This document shows, in pieces, positions 28,636 to 38,206 of a stretch of 64,000 nucleotides of DNA (positions are counted from its first letter, which is position 1; each line of letters begins with the position of its first letter). Source of the DNA: Vreelandella arcis (lineage in GTDB: Bacteria > Pseudomonadota > Gammaproteobacteria > Pseudomonadales > Halomonadaceae); NCBI RefSeq assembly GCF_900103865.1, contig NZ_FNII01000002.1, positions 124,001 to 188,000 on the forward strand, read 5' to 3'. A program made the translations under genes and the position numbers. The notes below the pieces were generated by a model. The model did no database searches, had not been told where the DNA came from, and saw only the letters and a list, made by a program, of their open reading frames with translations.

Positions 28636-30351
28636 TTGGCACATGCCCAATTGCTGATCAGTTACGGTCAGGCTTTCGTTGCCCCTGACCGCCGCTTACA
28701 CCGTAGCTCCATGTCGGTGCGTTTTCCCGAGCCGCCGCTGCTCAAGGCAAAGGGCGGATGTGCAGTGATTAGTGACTCGCTCTCACGCAATACGTTGGCC
28801 AAACAGGCCGGGGATTTGAGTGTGCGCGGCTTTTTAGCGGATTATTTCTCTACCCCCGATCACTGGGATGTCAAAACGTCCGCCACGCGCGTGCTTCGAG
28901 CGCTCAATAGCTGGTGCTATGGCCAAAGCCAGCATGTGCAAACCGGCAGTTTCGTCTCTTCGCTATCGGCCGTGGTATTCCGTGAACGGGATGCCCACCT
29001 GTTTCACATGGGCGACACCCTGGTGTTTCGACTGCGAGGTGCCGAGTTTGAACAGCTGACTCGCGATCACGTCACTGACCTGGGGGGCTATCGTTATCCT
29101 TCACGGGCGCTGGGTATGGACGGCAGCGTCGATATTGACTATACCCACTTGCCCATGAAGCAGGGCGACTTGTTCTTATTTACCACCCAAGCGGTGGGCG
29201 GAACCTTGCTGCCCTCGGACTATGTGCGCCTGATTCGTGAGGACGCCAGCGATCTCGATGCGGCTTGCGAGCGTCTTGCTAACGAAGCAAAGCAGCGCGC
29301 TCAAGAGCGTGGGTATGGCGGAGACCAATTCTGTTTTCAACTGGTGCGCATAGACGAGCTGCCCGAAGAAAGTAGTGATCACCCCGGCCAGCTATACGGC
29401 GAGTTGCCGATACCGCCTGAGTTAGCCCCTGGGTCGAGGCTGGATGGTTTGGAAGTGGTGGCGGTTCTGTCGCGTACCGCGCAGTCGCGTGTTTACCGCG
29501 TGCGTGATGTCTATACAGACCGCGAAATAGTAATGAAAGCCCCTAGCCCCGAGCTTTCCTTGCGCAACGCTTATCTCGAACACTTTTTACTGCAGCAGTG
29601 GGTCGTTGAGCGGGTCAATTCGCCGTTTGTTGTCAAAGTGGTCGAGCCTTCGCGGCCACGTCGCTACCTTTATTACCTGATGCAGCATGTTGAAGGCGAA
29701 ACACTGCGCCAGTGGGCGGAGCGCCACCCCCAGGCGAATCTGTCTCAGCGGTTAGATATCGCCAATCAGCTGGGCAAAGCCGTTCAGGCGTTGCACCACC
29801 GTGACATCCTTCATCAACAGATTAACCCGGACAATGTGTTGATCGACCTACACGGTAAGGTCGTGTTAACCGATTTCAGCGCTTGTCATATGCGCGAAGT
29901 TGATGGTCATCGCCACTCAGGTGAGCTGTTGAGGCAGGTAGGTTTCAACGAACATACCGCCCCCGAATATGCCCTGGGCGATAGTGTCGGGCGGCGCAGC
30001 GACCAGTATTCATTAGCCTCGACCGTGTACTGGCTATTGACTGGCGCGCTGCCCTACACGCTGACGCCTAACCGGTTGCGTAGCCACACTGATCTGGAAG
30101 GCTTGACCTATCGCAATGCGCGAACCTCAAATCCGGAGATCACACCGGATCTTGATGAAGCCCTACGCCGCGCGCTGGATCCTCAGCGGGCGCTGCGCTT
30201 CAGGCGGTTATCCGAGTTCATATATGCCTTGCGGCTGCCGTTGGGCCGGCGGACGGTAAGCGAGAAACCACGCCAGGAATCGCGTCATTTCTGGCAAGGT
30301 GTAGCGGGTATTTTACTGTTGCTGCTCGTGCTCTCGTGGCTGCTGCGTTAG
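28636..30351 (+). CDS. PP2C-like/protein-kinase-like fusion with a C-terminal membrane anchor
   Basis: A 571-residue two-domain protein: a PP2C (SpoIIE-like) phosphatase fold at residues about 5-245, a eukaryotic-type Ser/Thr kinase fold at about 270-530, and one TM helix at 555-570, placing both domains in the cytoplasm. The family is annotated as bifunctional kinase/phosphatase. Key residues are altered. The HRD catalytic Asp is replaced (ILHQQINPDN, residues 391-400) and the following Lys is Asn, although Lys301, DFS (413-415) and APE are kept. In the phosphatase half the SDG motif reads TTQA. Asp47, Asp127 and Asp230 remain. It may therefore be a pseudo-enzyme or scaffold. The start is a TTG with a perfect AGGAGG at 28625-28630; the out-of-frame ATG at 28631 is not used. 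Confidence 0.8.
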   Translation: MAHAQLLISYGQAFVAPDRRLHRSSMSVRFPEPPLLKAKGGCAVISDSLSRNTLAKQAGDLSVRGFLADYFSTPDHWDVKTSATRVLRALNSWCYGQSQHVQTGSFVSSLSAVVFRERDAHLFHMGDTLVFRLRGAEFEQLTRDHVTDLGGYRYPSRALGMDGSVDIDYTHLPMKQGDLFLFTTQAVGGTLLPSDYVRLIREDASDLDAACERLANEAKQRAQERGYGGDQFCFQLVRIDELPEESSDHPGQLYGELPIPPELAPGSRLDGLEVVAVLSRTAQSRVYRVRDVYTDREIVMKAPSPELSLRNAYLEHFLLQQWVVERVNSPFVVKVVEPSRPRRYLYYLMQHVEGETLRQWAERHPQANLSQRLDIANQLGKAVQALHHRDILHQQINPDNVLIDLHGKVVLTDFSACHMREVDGHRHSGELLRQVGFNEHTAPEYALGDSVGRRSDQYSLASTVYWLLTGALPYTLTPNRLRSHTDLEGLTYRNARTSNPEITPDLDEALRRALDPQRALRFRRLSEFIYALRLPLGRRTVSEKPRQESRHFWQGVAGILLLLLVLSWLLR

Positions 30352-30375
30352 GCGTCGCTACGCTGCCTTGTATTA

Positions 30376-30408
30376 AAAAGCCCAAGCCCCGGGGTGCGGG
30401 GCTTGGGC
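30376..30408 (-). terminator. Terminator of the phosphofructokinase gene
   Basis: A stem of 11-12 bp (GCCCAAGCCCC and complement) with a short G-rich loop is followed on the minus strand by TTTTTA. It lies 22 bases beyond the stop of the phosphofructokinase gene. Confidence 0.9.
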
Positions 30409-30430
30409 GTATGGCACTGAATAAACAGGG

Positions 30431-31690
30431 TTACAGCGTAAAAACGGGCAGCTTGCGCTCGACCTTGGCCAGTTTCAACTTCGCCACTTTCGGCAATCCA
30501 TTTTCAAATGGTGGGAAGTCTTCCCCCTGGATCAGCGGTGAGAGATAGTCTCGACACGTCTGAGTAATGGCAAAGCCGTTTTCGCTGATAAAGTCGCGAG
30601 GCATAAACTTCTCTTGGTTGGCCACCTGAGATAGCGGGGCGGAGATTACATCCCACTGGTAGGGCGCCTGAGAAATACGCCGAATGGCTGGCATCATGGC
30701 ATTTTTGCCGGCCAGTGCCAGCGTTACCGCTTCGCGTCCGACGGCGTAAGCTTGTTCAACGTCGGTTTTAGAGGCCAAGTGACGCGCTGCACGCTGAAGA
30801 TAGTCGGCTACCGCCCAGTGGTATTTATACCCTAAGTCCTGTTTGATCATGCCCGCCAGTGTCGGCGCTACACCGCCCAGTTGGCGGTGGCCAAAGGCGT
30901 CGGTATTGCCCGCGTCGGCTAAGAAAGTACCGTCTTCATAGCGTGCCCCTTCCGATACCACGATGACGCAGTAACCGTTCTGCTGGACGCTTTGCTGGAC
31001 TCTTTCCATCACCGCTTGACGATTAAATGGAATTTCCGGGAACACGATTAAATGCGGTGGCTCGCCCGGGCCGTCTCCAGCCAATCCGCCAGCCGCTGCG
31101 ATCCAGCCTGCATGGCGCCCCATTACTTCAAGCACAAACACCTTGGTGGAGGTGGCGCACATCGAAGCGATATCCAGCGAGGCCTCGCGGGTAGACGTGG
31201 CAATATACTTGGCCACACTGCCAAACCCTGGGCTGTTATCGGTAATGGGTAGGTCGTTATCGACGGTCTTGGGCACGTGGATCGCCGTGAGTGGATAGCC
31301 TAGCTTTTCGGAGAGCTGCGACACTTTTAAACAGGTATCAGCGCTATCGCCACCGCCATTATAGAAAAAGTAACGGATATCGTGGGCTTTGAAGACTTCG
31401 ATAAGCCGTTCGTATTGGGCGCGATGGGTGTCGATGTCTTTTAGTTTATAGCGGCACGAGCCAAAGGCACCGCCGGGGGTGTGACGCAAGGCTGCAATGG
31501 CGTCATCGCTCTCTTGTGTCACGTCAATGAGGTCTTCCGTCAAGGCCCCAATAATGCCGTTGTGACCGGCATAGACCTTGCCAATCTGGTCGGGGGCTTG
31601 TCGGCAAGCTTCGATGACACCACAAGCACTGGCGTTGATCACAGCGGTGACACCGCCTGACTGGGCGTAAAAGGCATTATGCTGAGCCAT
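30431..31690 (-). CDS. pfp: Pyrophosphate-dependent 6-phosphofructokinase
   Basis: A 419-residue PFK-fold enzyme interconverting fructose 6-phosphate and fructose 1,6-bisphosphate. The PPi-type rather than ATP-type active site is suggested by PKTVDND (Lys where ATP enzymes have Gly) and by GGGDSADT in place of GGDGS. MGRHAGWIAAAGGLA and the FSFxE-like region confirm the family. PPi enzymes are reversible and could work in gluconeogenesis. AGGAGA lies 12 bases before the ATG, a longer spacing than usual. ATP- versus PPi-dependence is inferred from motifs. Confidence 0.9.
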   Translation of the reverse strand: MAQHNAFYAQSGGVTAVINASACGVIEACRQAPDQIGKVYAGHNGIIGALTEDLIDVTQESDDAIAALRHTPGGAFGSCRYKLKDIDTHRAQYERLIEVFKAHDIRYFFYNGGGDSADTCLKVSQLSEKLGYPLTAIHVPKTVDNDLPITDNSPGFGSVAKYIATSTREASLDIASMCATSTKVFVLEVMGRHAGWIAAAGGLAGDGPGEPPHLIVFPEIPFNRQAVMERVQQSVQQNGYCVIVVSEGARYEDGTFLADAGNTDAFGHRQLGGVAPTLAGMIKQDLGYKYHWAVADYLQRAARHLASKTDVEQAYAVGREAVTLALAGKNAMMPAIRRISQAPYQWDVISAPLSQVANQEKFMPRDFISENGFAITQTCRDYLSPLIQGEDFPPFENGLPKVAKLKLAKVERKLPVFTL

Positions 31691-31782
31691 GGAAACGTCT
31701 CATCTCCTGGGGGTAGGAAGGCGTAGTGAACGCAGAAATAAGTGAGCGAAGTTTAGCGTAAAGCGACATAGCCTGCATCCGG

Positions 31783-32451
31783 CTAATCGCCGCTGTCCAT
31801 CGCCTGTTCGCGTTGTGCCAGTTGCCATCCGCCTAAATCCTTATAGCGGTTGACCATGGCACAGAATAGCTCGGCGGTACGCTCGGTGTCGTAACGTGCC
31901 GAGTGGGCGGCTTTGTTATCAAATTCGATGCCGGCGGCGCGGCACGCGCGAGCCAGTACCGTTTGACCATACACAAAGCCTGCCAGCGTCGCGGTATCAA
32001 AGCTTGAAAACGGATGGAATGGGTTACGCTTAATGCTACAGCGGTTAGCGGCTGCATTTAAGAAGCCGTGATCAAAGGCGGCGTTGTGCCCCACCAGAAT
32101 CGCTCGTGAGCAGCCATGGGCTTTGATCGATTTGCGGATCGGTCGAAATATTTCACCTAGGGCTTCTTCTTCACGCAGCGCGACCTGACGACGTAACGGG
32201 TCGTCCAGGTTAATGCCAGTGAAGTCCAGTGCGGACTGTTCAACATTGGCCCCTTCAAATGGCTGAATATGGTAGGCATAGGTGGCATCCGGCAGAAGAT
32301 TGCCTTCTGGATCCATGGTTAGCGTAACGGCGGCAATTTCAAGCAATGCATCACCGTGCGCATTAAAGCCACCCGTCTCCAAATCAATGACAACGGGCAG
32401 GTAACTGCGAAAACGTTGGGCCATCAATTCGCGGGCAATTGCCTCGCTCAT
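31783..32451 (-). CDS. rnt: Ribonuclease T
   Basis: A 222-residue DEDDh exonuclease that trims the 3' ends of tRNAs and other stable RNAs. Exo I is DLETGGF, exo II is [10 protein letters not shown] and exo III is HSARYDTE, with the metal-binding DEDD residues and His present. The basic [14 protein letters not shown]-terminus is typical of RNase T. The ATG at 32451 follows AAGGAGAGC. It follows the phosphofructokinase gene's promoter region on the same strand, upstream by 92 bases. Confidence 0.95.
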   Translation of the reverse strand: MSEAIARELMAQRFRSYLPVVIDLETGGFNAHGDALLEIAAVTLTMDPEGNLLPDATYAYHIQPFEGANVEQSALDFTGINLDDPLRRQVALREEEALGEIFRPIRKSIKAHGCSRAILVGHNAAFDHGFLNAAANRCSIKRNPFHPFSSFDTATLAGFVYGQTVLARACRAAGIEFDNKAAHSARYDTERTAELFCAMVNRYKDLGGWQLAQREQAMDSGD

Positions 32452-32657
32452 GCAGCTCTCCTTAGTAAGCGAGTAATCAGTGGGCAAAGAGCATCTAGCG
32501 CTTTTCGTGGGGAGATTCTAGCAGTTTCCTTTTATGGCGTCGTTGGCGGTATTCGCTGAGCACTGAGAACGCTATACTTAGTGTCTACCCGATCGTGTGG
32601 TCCGATAACACCGCCGTGTGTGTCTGGCGCACATTTTGCTGAGAAAAGGAGTCAAGA

Positions 32658-33878
32658 ATGTCCGATGTCAAAAAGGTTGTGCTGGCATATTCAGGCGGCC
32701 TGGACACATCCGTTATCGTTAAGTGGTTGCAAGAAACCTACAACTGCGAGGTGGTCACGTTTACCGCCGACATCGGTCAAGGCGAAGAGGTAGAGCCCGC
32801 ACGTACCAAGGCAGAGGCGCTTGGCGTGAAAGAAATCTACATCGAAGACCTGCGTGAGGAGTTTGTGCGCGATTACGTCTTCCCCATGTTTCGTGCCAAT
32901 ACCATCTACGAAGGCGAATACTTACTGGGCACCTCCATCGCCCGCCCTTTGATCGCCAAGCGGTTGATTGATATTGCCAACGAAACAGGCGCTGACGCGA
33001 TCTCTCATGGGGCGACCGGTAAAGGCAACGACCAGGTGCGTTTTGAACTGGGTGCCTATGCCCTGAAGCCCGGCGTGAAAGTCATCGCCCCTTGGCGCGA
33101 GTGGGACTTAACCTCGCGTGAAAAATTGATGGCCTACTGCGAGCAGCACGACATTCCCGTCGACTTTTCCGGTAAAAAGAAAAAATCGCCTTATTCCATG
33201 GACGCCAACCTGCTGCATATCTCATACGAAGGCGGCATTCTGGAAGACCCATGGGCCGAAGCCGAAGAAGACATGTGGCGCTGGAGTGTGTCGCCTGAAG
33301 CGGCACCGGAGCAGCCTACCTATGTGGAGCTGACGTTCGACAAGGGCGATATCGTTGCGATTGACGGCGAAGCCCATAAGCCTCACGAAGTGCTTGAAAA
33401 ACTCAACAAGCTCGGTGGTGACAACGGCATCGGCCGCCTGGATATCGTTGAAAACCGTTATGTGGGTATGAAATCCCGCGGTTGTTATGAAACGCCAGGG
33501 GGATCCATCATGTTGCGTGCTCACCGGGCGATTGAGTCGCTAACGCTGGATCGCGAAGAAGCGCACATGAAAGATCAGCTAATGCCCAAGTACGCCGAAG
33601 TGATTTACAACGGTTACTGGTGGAGCCCCGAGCGGCGCATGCTGCAGGCGGCCATCGACGAAACCCAGCACAACGTCTCCGGCGTCGTGCGCATGAAGCT
33701 TTATAAAGGTAACGCCATCGTGGTGGGCCGTAAGTCCGACCAGTCACTGTTTGATGAATCAATCGCCACCTTTGAAGACGATGCGGGCGCTTACGACCAA
33801 AAAGACGCCGAAGGCTTTATCAAGCTTAACGCACTGCGCCTGCGGATTGCCGCTGGCAAAGGTCGTCAACAGAGCTAA
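32658..33878 (+). CDS. argG: Argininosuccinate synthase
   Basis: A 406-residue cytoplasmic enzyme that joins citrulline and aspartate with ATP in arginine synthesis. The ATP-pyrophosphatase loop [10 protein letters not shown] is near the N-terminus; [15 protein letters not shown] and the [15 protein letters not shown] segment are characteristic. AAAGGAG precedes the ATG. TATACT at about 32573 may be the -10 element. A hairpin follows the stop, before a small HlyU-family gene. Confidence 0.97.
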   Translation: MSDVKKVVLAYSGGLDTSVIVKWLQETYNCEVVTFTADIGQGEEVEPARTKAEALGVKEIYIEDLREEFVRDYVFPMFRANTIYEGEYLLGTSIARPLIAKRLIDIANETGADAISHGATGKGNDQVRFELGAYALKPGVKVIAPWREWDLTSREKLMAYCEQHDIPVDFSGKKKKSPYSMDANLLHISYEGGILEDPWAEAEEDMWRWSVSPEAAPEQPTYVELTFDKGDIVAIDGEAHKPHEVLEKLNKLGGDNGIGRLDIVENRYVGMKSRGCYETPGGSIMLRAHRAIESLTLDREEAHMKDQLMPKYAEVIYNGYWWSPERRMLQAAIDETQHNVSGVVRMKLYKGNAIVVGRKSDQSLFDESIATFEDDAGAYDQKDAEGFIKLNALRLRIAAGKGRQQS

Positions 33879-33888
33879 CCGGTTGGCC

Positions 33889-33913
33889 AGGCGGCAAGTA
33901 TGTCTTGCCGCCT
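33889..33913 (+). repeat. Hairpin after argG
   Basis: A perfect 10-bp inverted repeat AGGCGGCAAG/CTTGCCGCCT with a 5-base loop lies between argG and the next gene. No T-run follows on either strand, so it may stabilise the argG mRNA end or attenuate transcription rather than terminate fully. Confidence 0.55.
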
Positions 33914-33933
33914 AGTCAGCGTGAGGAGTCAAC

Positions 33934-34257
33934 ATGCTTAAAAAAATACTCTCAGCTTTGTTGGGTGGTGATCGAGAGAGCGCTACTAGCAAAACGCAGG
34001 CGTCGGAGCCGGTAGAGTACCGTGGTTACATCATCACCTCTCAACCCGATAACCAAAGCGGTCAATACCGCGTTAGCGGTTTGATTCGTCGTCCGCAGGC
34101 CGAAGGGGATGATTTAGAACATCGCTTCGAGCGCTCGGATATGTTGCCCAGCCGCGACGCTTGCGATGCGATGATGATCACCAAAGCCCAGCGCTATATT
34201 GATGAAGTGGGCGATGAGATGTTCAAACCCGACCCGCGTCGGGCGAGCGACACGTAA
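33934..34257 (+). CDS. HlyU-family protein
   Basis: A 107-residue protein matching the HlyU family (PF10115 type), annotated as transcriptional regulator-like but distinct from ArsR-type HlyU of Vibrio. Supporting segments are YRGYIITSQPDNQSGQYRVSG, FERSDMLPSRDACDAMM and the AQRYIDEVGDEMF C-terminus. There is no recognisable helix-turn-helix. It lies 55 bases after argG and 37 bases before the DUF294 gene and may be co-transcribed with either. GTGAGGAG precedes the ATG. Confidence 0.75.
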   Translation: MLKKILSALLGGDRESATSKTQASEPVEYRGYIITSQPDNQSGQYRVSGLIRRPQAEGDDLEHRFERSDMLPSRDACDAMMITKAQRYIDEVGDEMFKPDPRRASDT

Positions 34258-34294
34258 CAGCGAATTTGAATGAATAACGGTTAAGGAGAGGCGT

Positions 34295-35422
34295 ATGCGT
34301 GTTGTACACCAAGCCTCACCCTGGCGCTGCCTGTTTCATCATGATGGGACGCTCAATACCTCGGCGCTCACCGCGCCGTTGGATAATCTCTTTACCCATA
34401 TCTCTTCACCGACAACCTCGTTAGCCGACGCCCACGCATGGCAATTGTCTCTGGTTGAAACGCTGGCGCATTACGATCTGCCTGCCTGGCGTATTAGCCA
34501 AATAATTAGTGATCATAATGCCTTTCTATATCGCCAAGCGGTCGCGCTATCGCTTGACGAAATGCAAGCGCAAGGCTGGGGGAGCCCGCCGGTGGACTAC
34601 TGCGTATTGCTGTTAGGCTCGGCGGCGCGCTACGAGAGCCTGCTCGGTCCCGACCAGGATAATGCGCTGATTATTGATGATTATCCTGATCACCGCCACG
34701 TCGAGATCGATGGCTACTTTCAAGCGTTAGGCGAACGTTTTACCGCGCGCCTGGATGAGGCAGGCATTCCGCTTTGCCGTGGTCACGTGATGGCGCGTTG
34801 GCCGATGTGGCGTAAACGGCTTAGTGAGTGGCACGCGCAGCTAGAAATTTGGAGCGCGGATCGTCAGGTCAAGCGCGTACAGCAAACCAATATCTTACTT
34901 GATTTTTCCCCAGTAGCGGGCAACACAGCACTAGCCGAACATTTGGGGGAGAGCATTGCCGCCACGCTGCCCAAAGCGTCCCTGTTTATGCATGAAATGG
35001 CCGCGTTACTGGAAGAGCTACCGGTGGCGCTGGATCGCTTTGGGCGGATTGCCTCAAGCCCGGGCCTTGATACACCCCACGACCACGCCATCGACCTTAA
35101 ACATCAAGGCTTGATGCCCCTGATTAGCGCTGCGCGCTTGCTGTGTGTTCGACACCAGCGCCACGAAATTAGTACTCGCGAGCGGTTAGTTGCGCTCAGC
35201 CATGCGTCAGACGCCTTAACGCCGCCGCAATCCGAATTACTTATGGCGGTCTTTGAACGTTTGCAGCAACGGTTACTTGATCAGCAGCGTGTTAATAAAG
35301 CGCATGGTCAAGCCGCCGACGGCTGGGTGGATCTACGCCGCCTGCGCGAGGACGAACGCCTGCTTTTAAAATTTGATCTTCAGCAGATTAAAGCCTTTGT
35401 AAAACGGGTAAAAAGCCCATAG
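34295..35422 (+). CDS. DUF294-type nucleotidyltransferase-like protein without CBS domains
   Basis: A 375-residue protein with a GlnD-like nucleotidyltransferase fold. The motif LLGSAARYESLLGPDQDNALI (about residues 106-126) gives GS...R..E....DxD, the metal-binding pattern of this superfamily; the C-terminal ~140 residues match the substrate-binding helical domain found with DUF294. Most DUF294 proteins carry N-terminal cyclic-nucleotide-binding and CBS domains; here the first ~80 residues are a helical segment without them. The gene converges with the symporter/histidine-kinase gene. In Pseudomonas related genes lie beside a 3'-5' exonuclease and a sodium:solute symporter, so the link to the facing operon is likely functional. 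Confidence 0.78.
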   Translation: MRVVHQASPWRCLFHHDGTLNTSALTAPLDNLFTHISSPTTSLADAHAWQLSLVETLAHYDLPAWRISQIISDHNAFLYRQAVALSLDEMQAQGWGSPPVDYCVLLLGSAARYESLLGPDQDNALIIDDYPDHRHVEIDGYFQALGERFTARLDEAGIPLCRGHVMARWPMWRKRLSEWHAQLEIWSADRQVKRVQQTNILLDFSPVAGNTALAEHLGESIAATLPKASLFMHEMAALLEELPVALDRFGRIASSPGLDTPHDHAIDLKHQGLMPLISAARLLCVRHQRHEISTRERLVALSHASDALTPPQSELLMAVFERLQQRLLDQQRVNKAHGQAADGWVDLRRLREDERLLLKFDLQQIKAFVKRVKSP

Positions 35423-35459
35423 CAGAAGGGCGGAACGGTCACCGCCGTCGCGTCGGTAT

Positions 35460-38204
35460 TTATGCTACCGAGCTATCATCCGGCGCGGCCGGTAGCTCCA
35501 ATGTCAGGCAGGCACCGCCAAGGGTTCTGGCGTCTTCCACCCAGAGTCGACCACCCAGGTGGGCGATAATGCCACGACTAATGGGCAACCCAAGCCCGCT
35601 TCCCTTGGGGCGTCCGTGGGGGACGTCGCTGTCTTGCTGGATTTGGTGGAATTTTTCAAACACGCGCTCGCGCTCGTCAGCGCTAATGCCGGCGCCGTTA
35701 TCTTCCACGCTTAAGCGGAAATGACGGCGGTGGCGGTAGAGTGCCAAGCGGACTTTGGGGTGCTGGCGATCGGCAAATTTACCCGCGTTATCGAGCAGAT
35801 TAATAATCACCTGTTCCAAACGATCCTGGTCGCCAATCACCATCGCGGGATCAGCTTCTAGACTGACCGCTAACTCAATGCCGCGTTCTTCATGTAGGCG
35901 CGCAACCGCGTCGATGCTGTGCCGGGCCAACGCCGCAAGGTCGAGCGGCACGGGATTCAGTGTTAAACGACCGCTTTCAAGGCGGGCAAGGTCGAGAATC
36001 TCTTCGATTAAGCGTGATAGTCGCTGGCTCTCGTAGACGATAACCCCCAAAAAGTGTTGGCGCTTTTCGTCGGGTAGCTCGCTGTTATCACGCAAAATTT
36101 CAGCGAAGGCGCGAATCGAGGTGAGCGGTGTACGCAGTTCATGGCTGACCATGGCCACAAACTCATCTTTCAATCGATCAAGCTCGCGCAGCCGTTCATT
36201 GGCGCTGCGCAATTCTTCACCGATTTGCGCAAGCTCCTGGGACTTCTGCTCTAAGCGGCGGTTGTACTCGATGGTTTGTGAGGTGGTATCCAAAATGCTT
36301 AGGATCGACTCAATGTCCAACGCTTCCCCGCGCACCACCGAGTTGATCAATACGCGTGCCGAGGCGCTGCCCAGCGACCCTGCGAGTGCCTGTTCGGCGC
36401 GGGTAATCAACTCGGGATGGGCGGGCTCATCGGCAACAAAAGCGCTTTTGCTGCCACTGTGTCGAAATACACGACGTGTTGCTTGGTCGCCGAGATAGCG
36501 AATAAGTAACTCGCTGAGAGCCCCTTGCGTGGTTTGCCCACGCCACAGCGGAGCGGTTTTCAGGTTTGGATGCATCGCCCCGGTGAAAAGCGCCGCTTGG
36601 GTCTGTTCAAGGGGGCTGGGGCGAGTAAACAGTGATACACCGACCAGTAGCCCTACGTTGGCCAGCATGCTCCACAGCAGCGAATGGGTATAAATGTCCC
36701 AGCCTTCCAGGCCGAATAAAGCGTAGGGCATCAGCCAGGTGATGTCCCAAGGACCTTGTGTGAGCAACGATGCATCCAACCAGCCGGACTGTGCAAAGCC
36801 CGGCAGCAGTAATGTGTAGCACCAGACCAGGAATCCAGCGATTAACCCTAATGCGGCCCCTTGGCGAGTCGCCCCGCGCCAGTAAAGGCCAATTAACAGT
36901 GCAGGGGCAAACTGTGCGGCCCCGGCGAAAGACACCAAGCCAATGGTGACGAGGCTATAGGAATCGCCAATCAGCGCGTGGTAGAGATACCCCAGCAGCA
37001 AGATAAGCACGATGGCCACCCGACGGATGCCGAGCAGCAAGCCAGCCAGCTCGCCCTTGGTACTCAGGTGCAGTCGTTTCGAGCGCAATAACAGTGGCAT
37101 GACCAGTTGGTTGCTTACCATGGTAGACAGCGCAATCGTTTCGACGATGACCATGCCGGTTGCCGCCGAAAGGCCGCCAATAAACACCAACAGCGGCAAT
37201 CCTTCTAGGCCGGCCGAGAGCGGTAGTGTAAGTACAAAGCTGTCGGGGTCGCCGGCGCTTACGCCTAACATCAGGCCCGCTAGGGCAATGGGAATAACGA
37301 ACAGGTTGATCAGCAGCATATACAGCGGAAACAGCCAACTCGCTCGGGTTAAATGCTGTTCATCGACATTCTCAACCACCAAAACCTGGAATTGTCGCGG
37401 CAGGGTTAAAAACGCCAGAAAGGCCAGGATTAGCATGCCGACCCAGCCGGTAACGCCGCCGGGCACACTGTCTAAGCGCATGCTGTCGACCAACGCTGGT
37501 GTGTCTGCGACCTGGGCAAACAGGGCGGCCGGGCCTGAAAACATCACAAAGACCACAAATACCCCGACGGCCATAAAGGCGACTAGCTTGACGATGGACT
37601 CTAAGGCGATGGCCGCCACCATGCCTTCATGTCGTTCGCTGGCATCCAGGTGGCGGGTGCCAAATAAAATGATAAACACGGCCAGTACCAGAGCAATCCA
37701 CAGGGATTTATCCATCCAGAAGCGTTCATCGACAAGCGTGGTGTCAGCCGTATTTGGGTAGTTGATTAACACCGCGTGGCTCACGGTAATGGCTTTTAAC
37801 TGCAGGGCGATATAAGGGGTGATGCTGATTAGCGCCATTAACGCCACCAGCGCGCCTAGGCTGCTGCTTTTGCCGTAGCGGGCGCTGATGAAATCGGCAA
37901 TTGAGGTGATCCGCTGGCGTGCGGCGATGCGCACCATCTTACGGATAACAAAGGGGGCCAGTAGCATCGCAAGCGTCGGCCCTAAGTAGATCAGCAGAAA
38001 GCTGGGACCGTGCTCGGCGGCTCGCCCCACGCTGCCGTAAAAGGTCCAGGCGGTACAGTACACCGCAATGGACAGTGCATAGACGGTGGGTGAACCAATT
38101 AGTGAACGGCCTTGCTCGGCCCGCCGGTCGCCCCAGGCAGCGACCACAAACAGCAGTGCTAAATAGCCAAAGGCGGTGCCCAGAATGATCGGGTCAGTAC
38201 GCAT
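35460..38204 (-). CDS. Sodium:solute symporter-histidine kinase fusion (CbrA/CrbS-like)
   Basis: A 914-residue membrane sensor. The first ~490 residues form about 13 TM helices of the sodium:solute symporter (SLC5) fold. After a linker and coiled coil (about 590-670), the HisKA domain carries the phosphoacceptor His688 in VSHELRTPLTS and the HATPase domain has the N box LLDNAGKFA, DNGAGIS and GSGLGLPIS. There is no C-terminal receiver domain and no clear PAS domain, unlike CrbS and CbrA. Nutrient uptake or sensing through the symporter is inferred. It is the last gene of a four-gene operon, 2 bases after the 69-residue protein. Its partner is probably the receiver protein encoded first. Confidence 0.9.
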   Translation of the reverse strand: MRTDPIILGTAFGYLALLFVVAAWGDRRAEQGRSLIGSPTVYALSIAVYCTAWTFYGSVGRAAEHGPSFLLIYLGPTLAMLLAPFVIRKMVRIAARQRITSIADFISARYGKSSSLGALVALMALISITPYIALQLKAITVSHAVLINYPNTADTTLVDERFWMDKSLWIALVLAVFIILFGTRHLDASERHEGMVAAIALESIVKLVAFMAVGVFVVFVMFSGPAALFAQVADTPALVDSMRLDSVPGGVTGWVGMLILAFLAFLTLPRQFQVLVVENVDEQHLTRASWLFPLYMLLINLFVIPIALAGLMLGVSAGDPDSFVLTLPLSAGLEGLPLLVFIGGLSAATGMVIVETIALSTMVSNQLVMPLLLRSKRLHLSTKGELAGLLLGIRRVAIVLILLLGYLYHALIGDSYSLVTIGLVSFAGAAQFAPALLIGLYWRGATRQGAALGLIAGFLVWCYTLLLPGFAQSGWLDASLLTQGPWDITWLMPYALFGLEGWDIYTHSLLWSMLANVGLLVGVSLFTRPSPLEQTQAALFTGAMHPNLKTAPLWRGQTTQGALSELLIRYLGDQATRRVFRHSGSKSAFVADEPAHPELITRAEQALAGSLGSASARVLINSVVRGEALDIESILSILDTTSQTIEYNRRLEQKSQELAQIGEELRSANERLRELDRLKDEFVAMVSHELRTPLTSIRAFAEILRDNSELPDEKRQHFLGVIVYESQRLSRLIEEILDLARLESGRLTLNPVPLDLAALARHSIDAVARLHEERGIELAVSLEADPAMVIGDQDRLEQVIINLLDNAGKFADRQHPKVRLALYRHRRHFRLSVEDNGAGISADERERVFEKFHQIQQDSDVPHGRPKGSGLGLPISRGIIAHLGGRLWVEDARTLGGACLTLELPAAPDDSSVA

Positions 38205-38206
38205 GG

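Noticed and set aside
31783..32451. RNase T as part of the exonuclease signalling system
   Set aside because: It is a typical housekeeping RNase T and is separated from the signalling operon by argG and other genes on the opposite strand.
37012..37761. A 249-codon plus-strand open frame
   Set aside because: It is antisense to the symporter domain of the histidine kinase; Ser/Thr/Arg-rich composition is typical of shadow frames.
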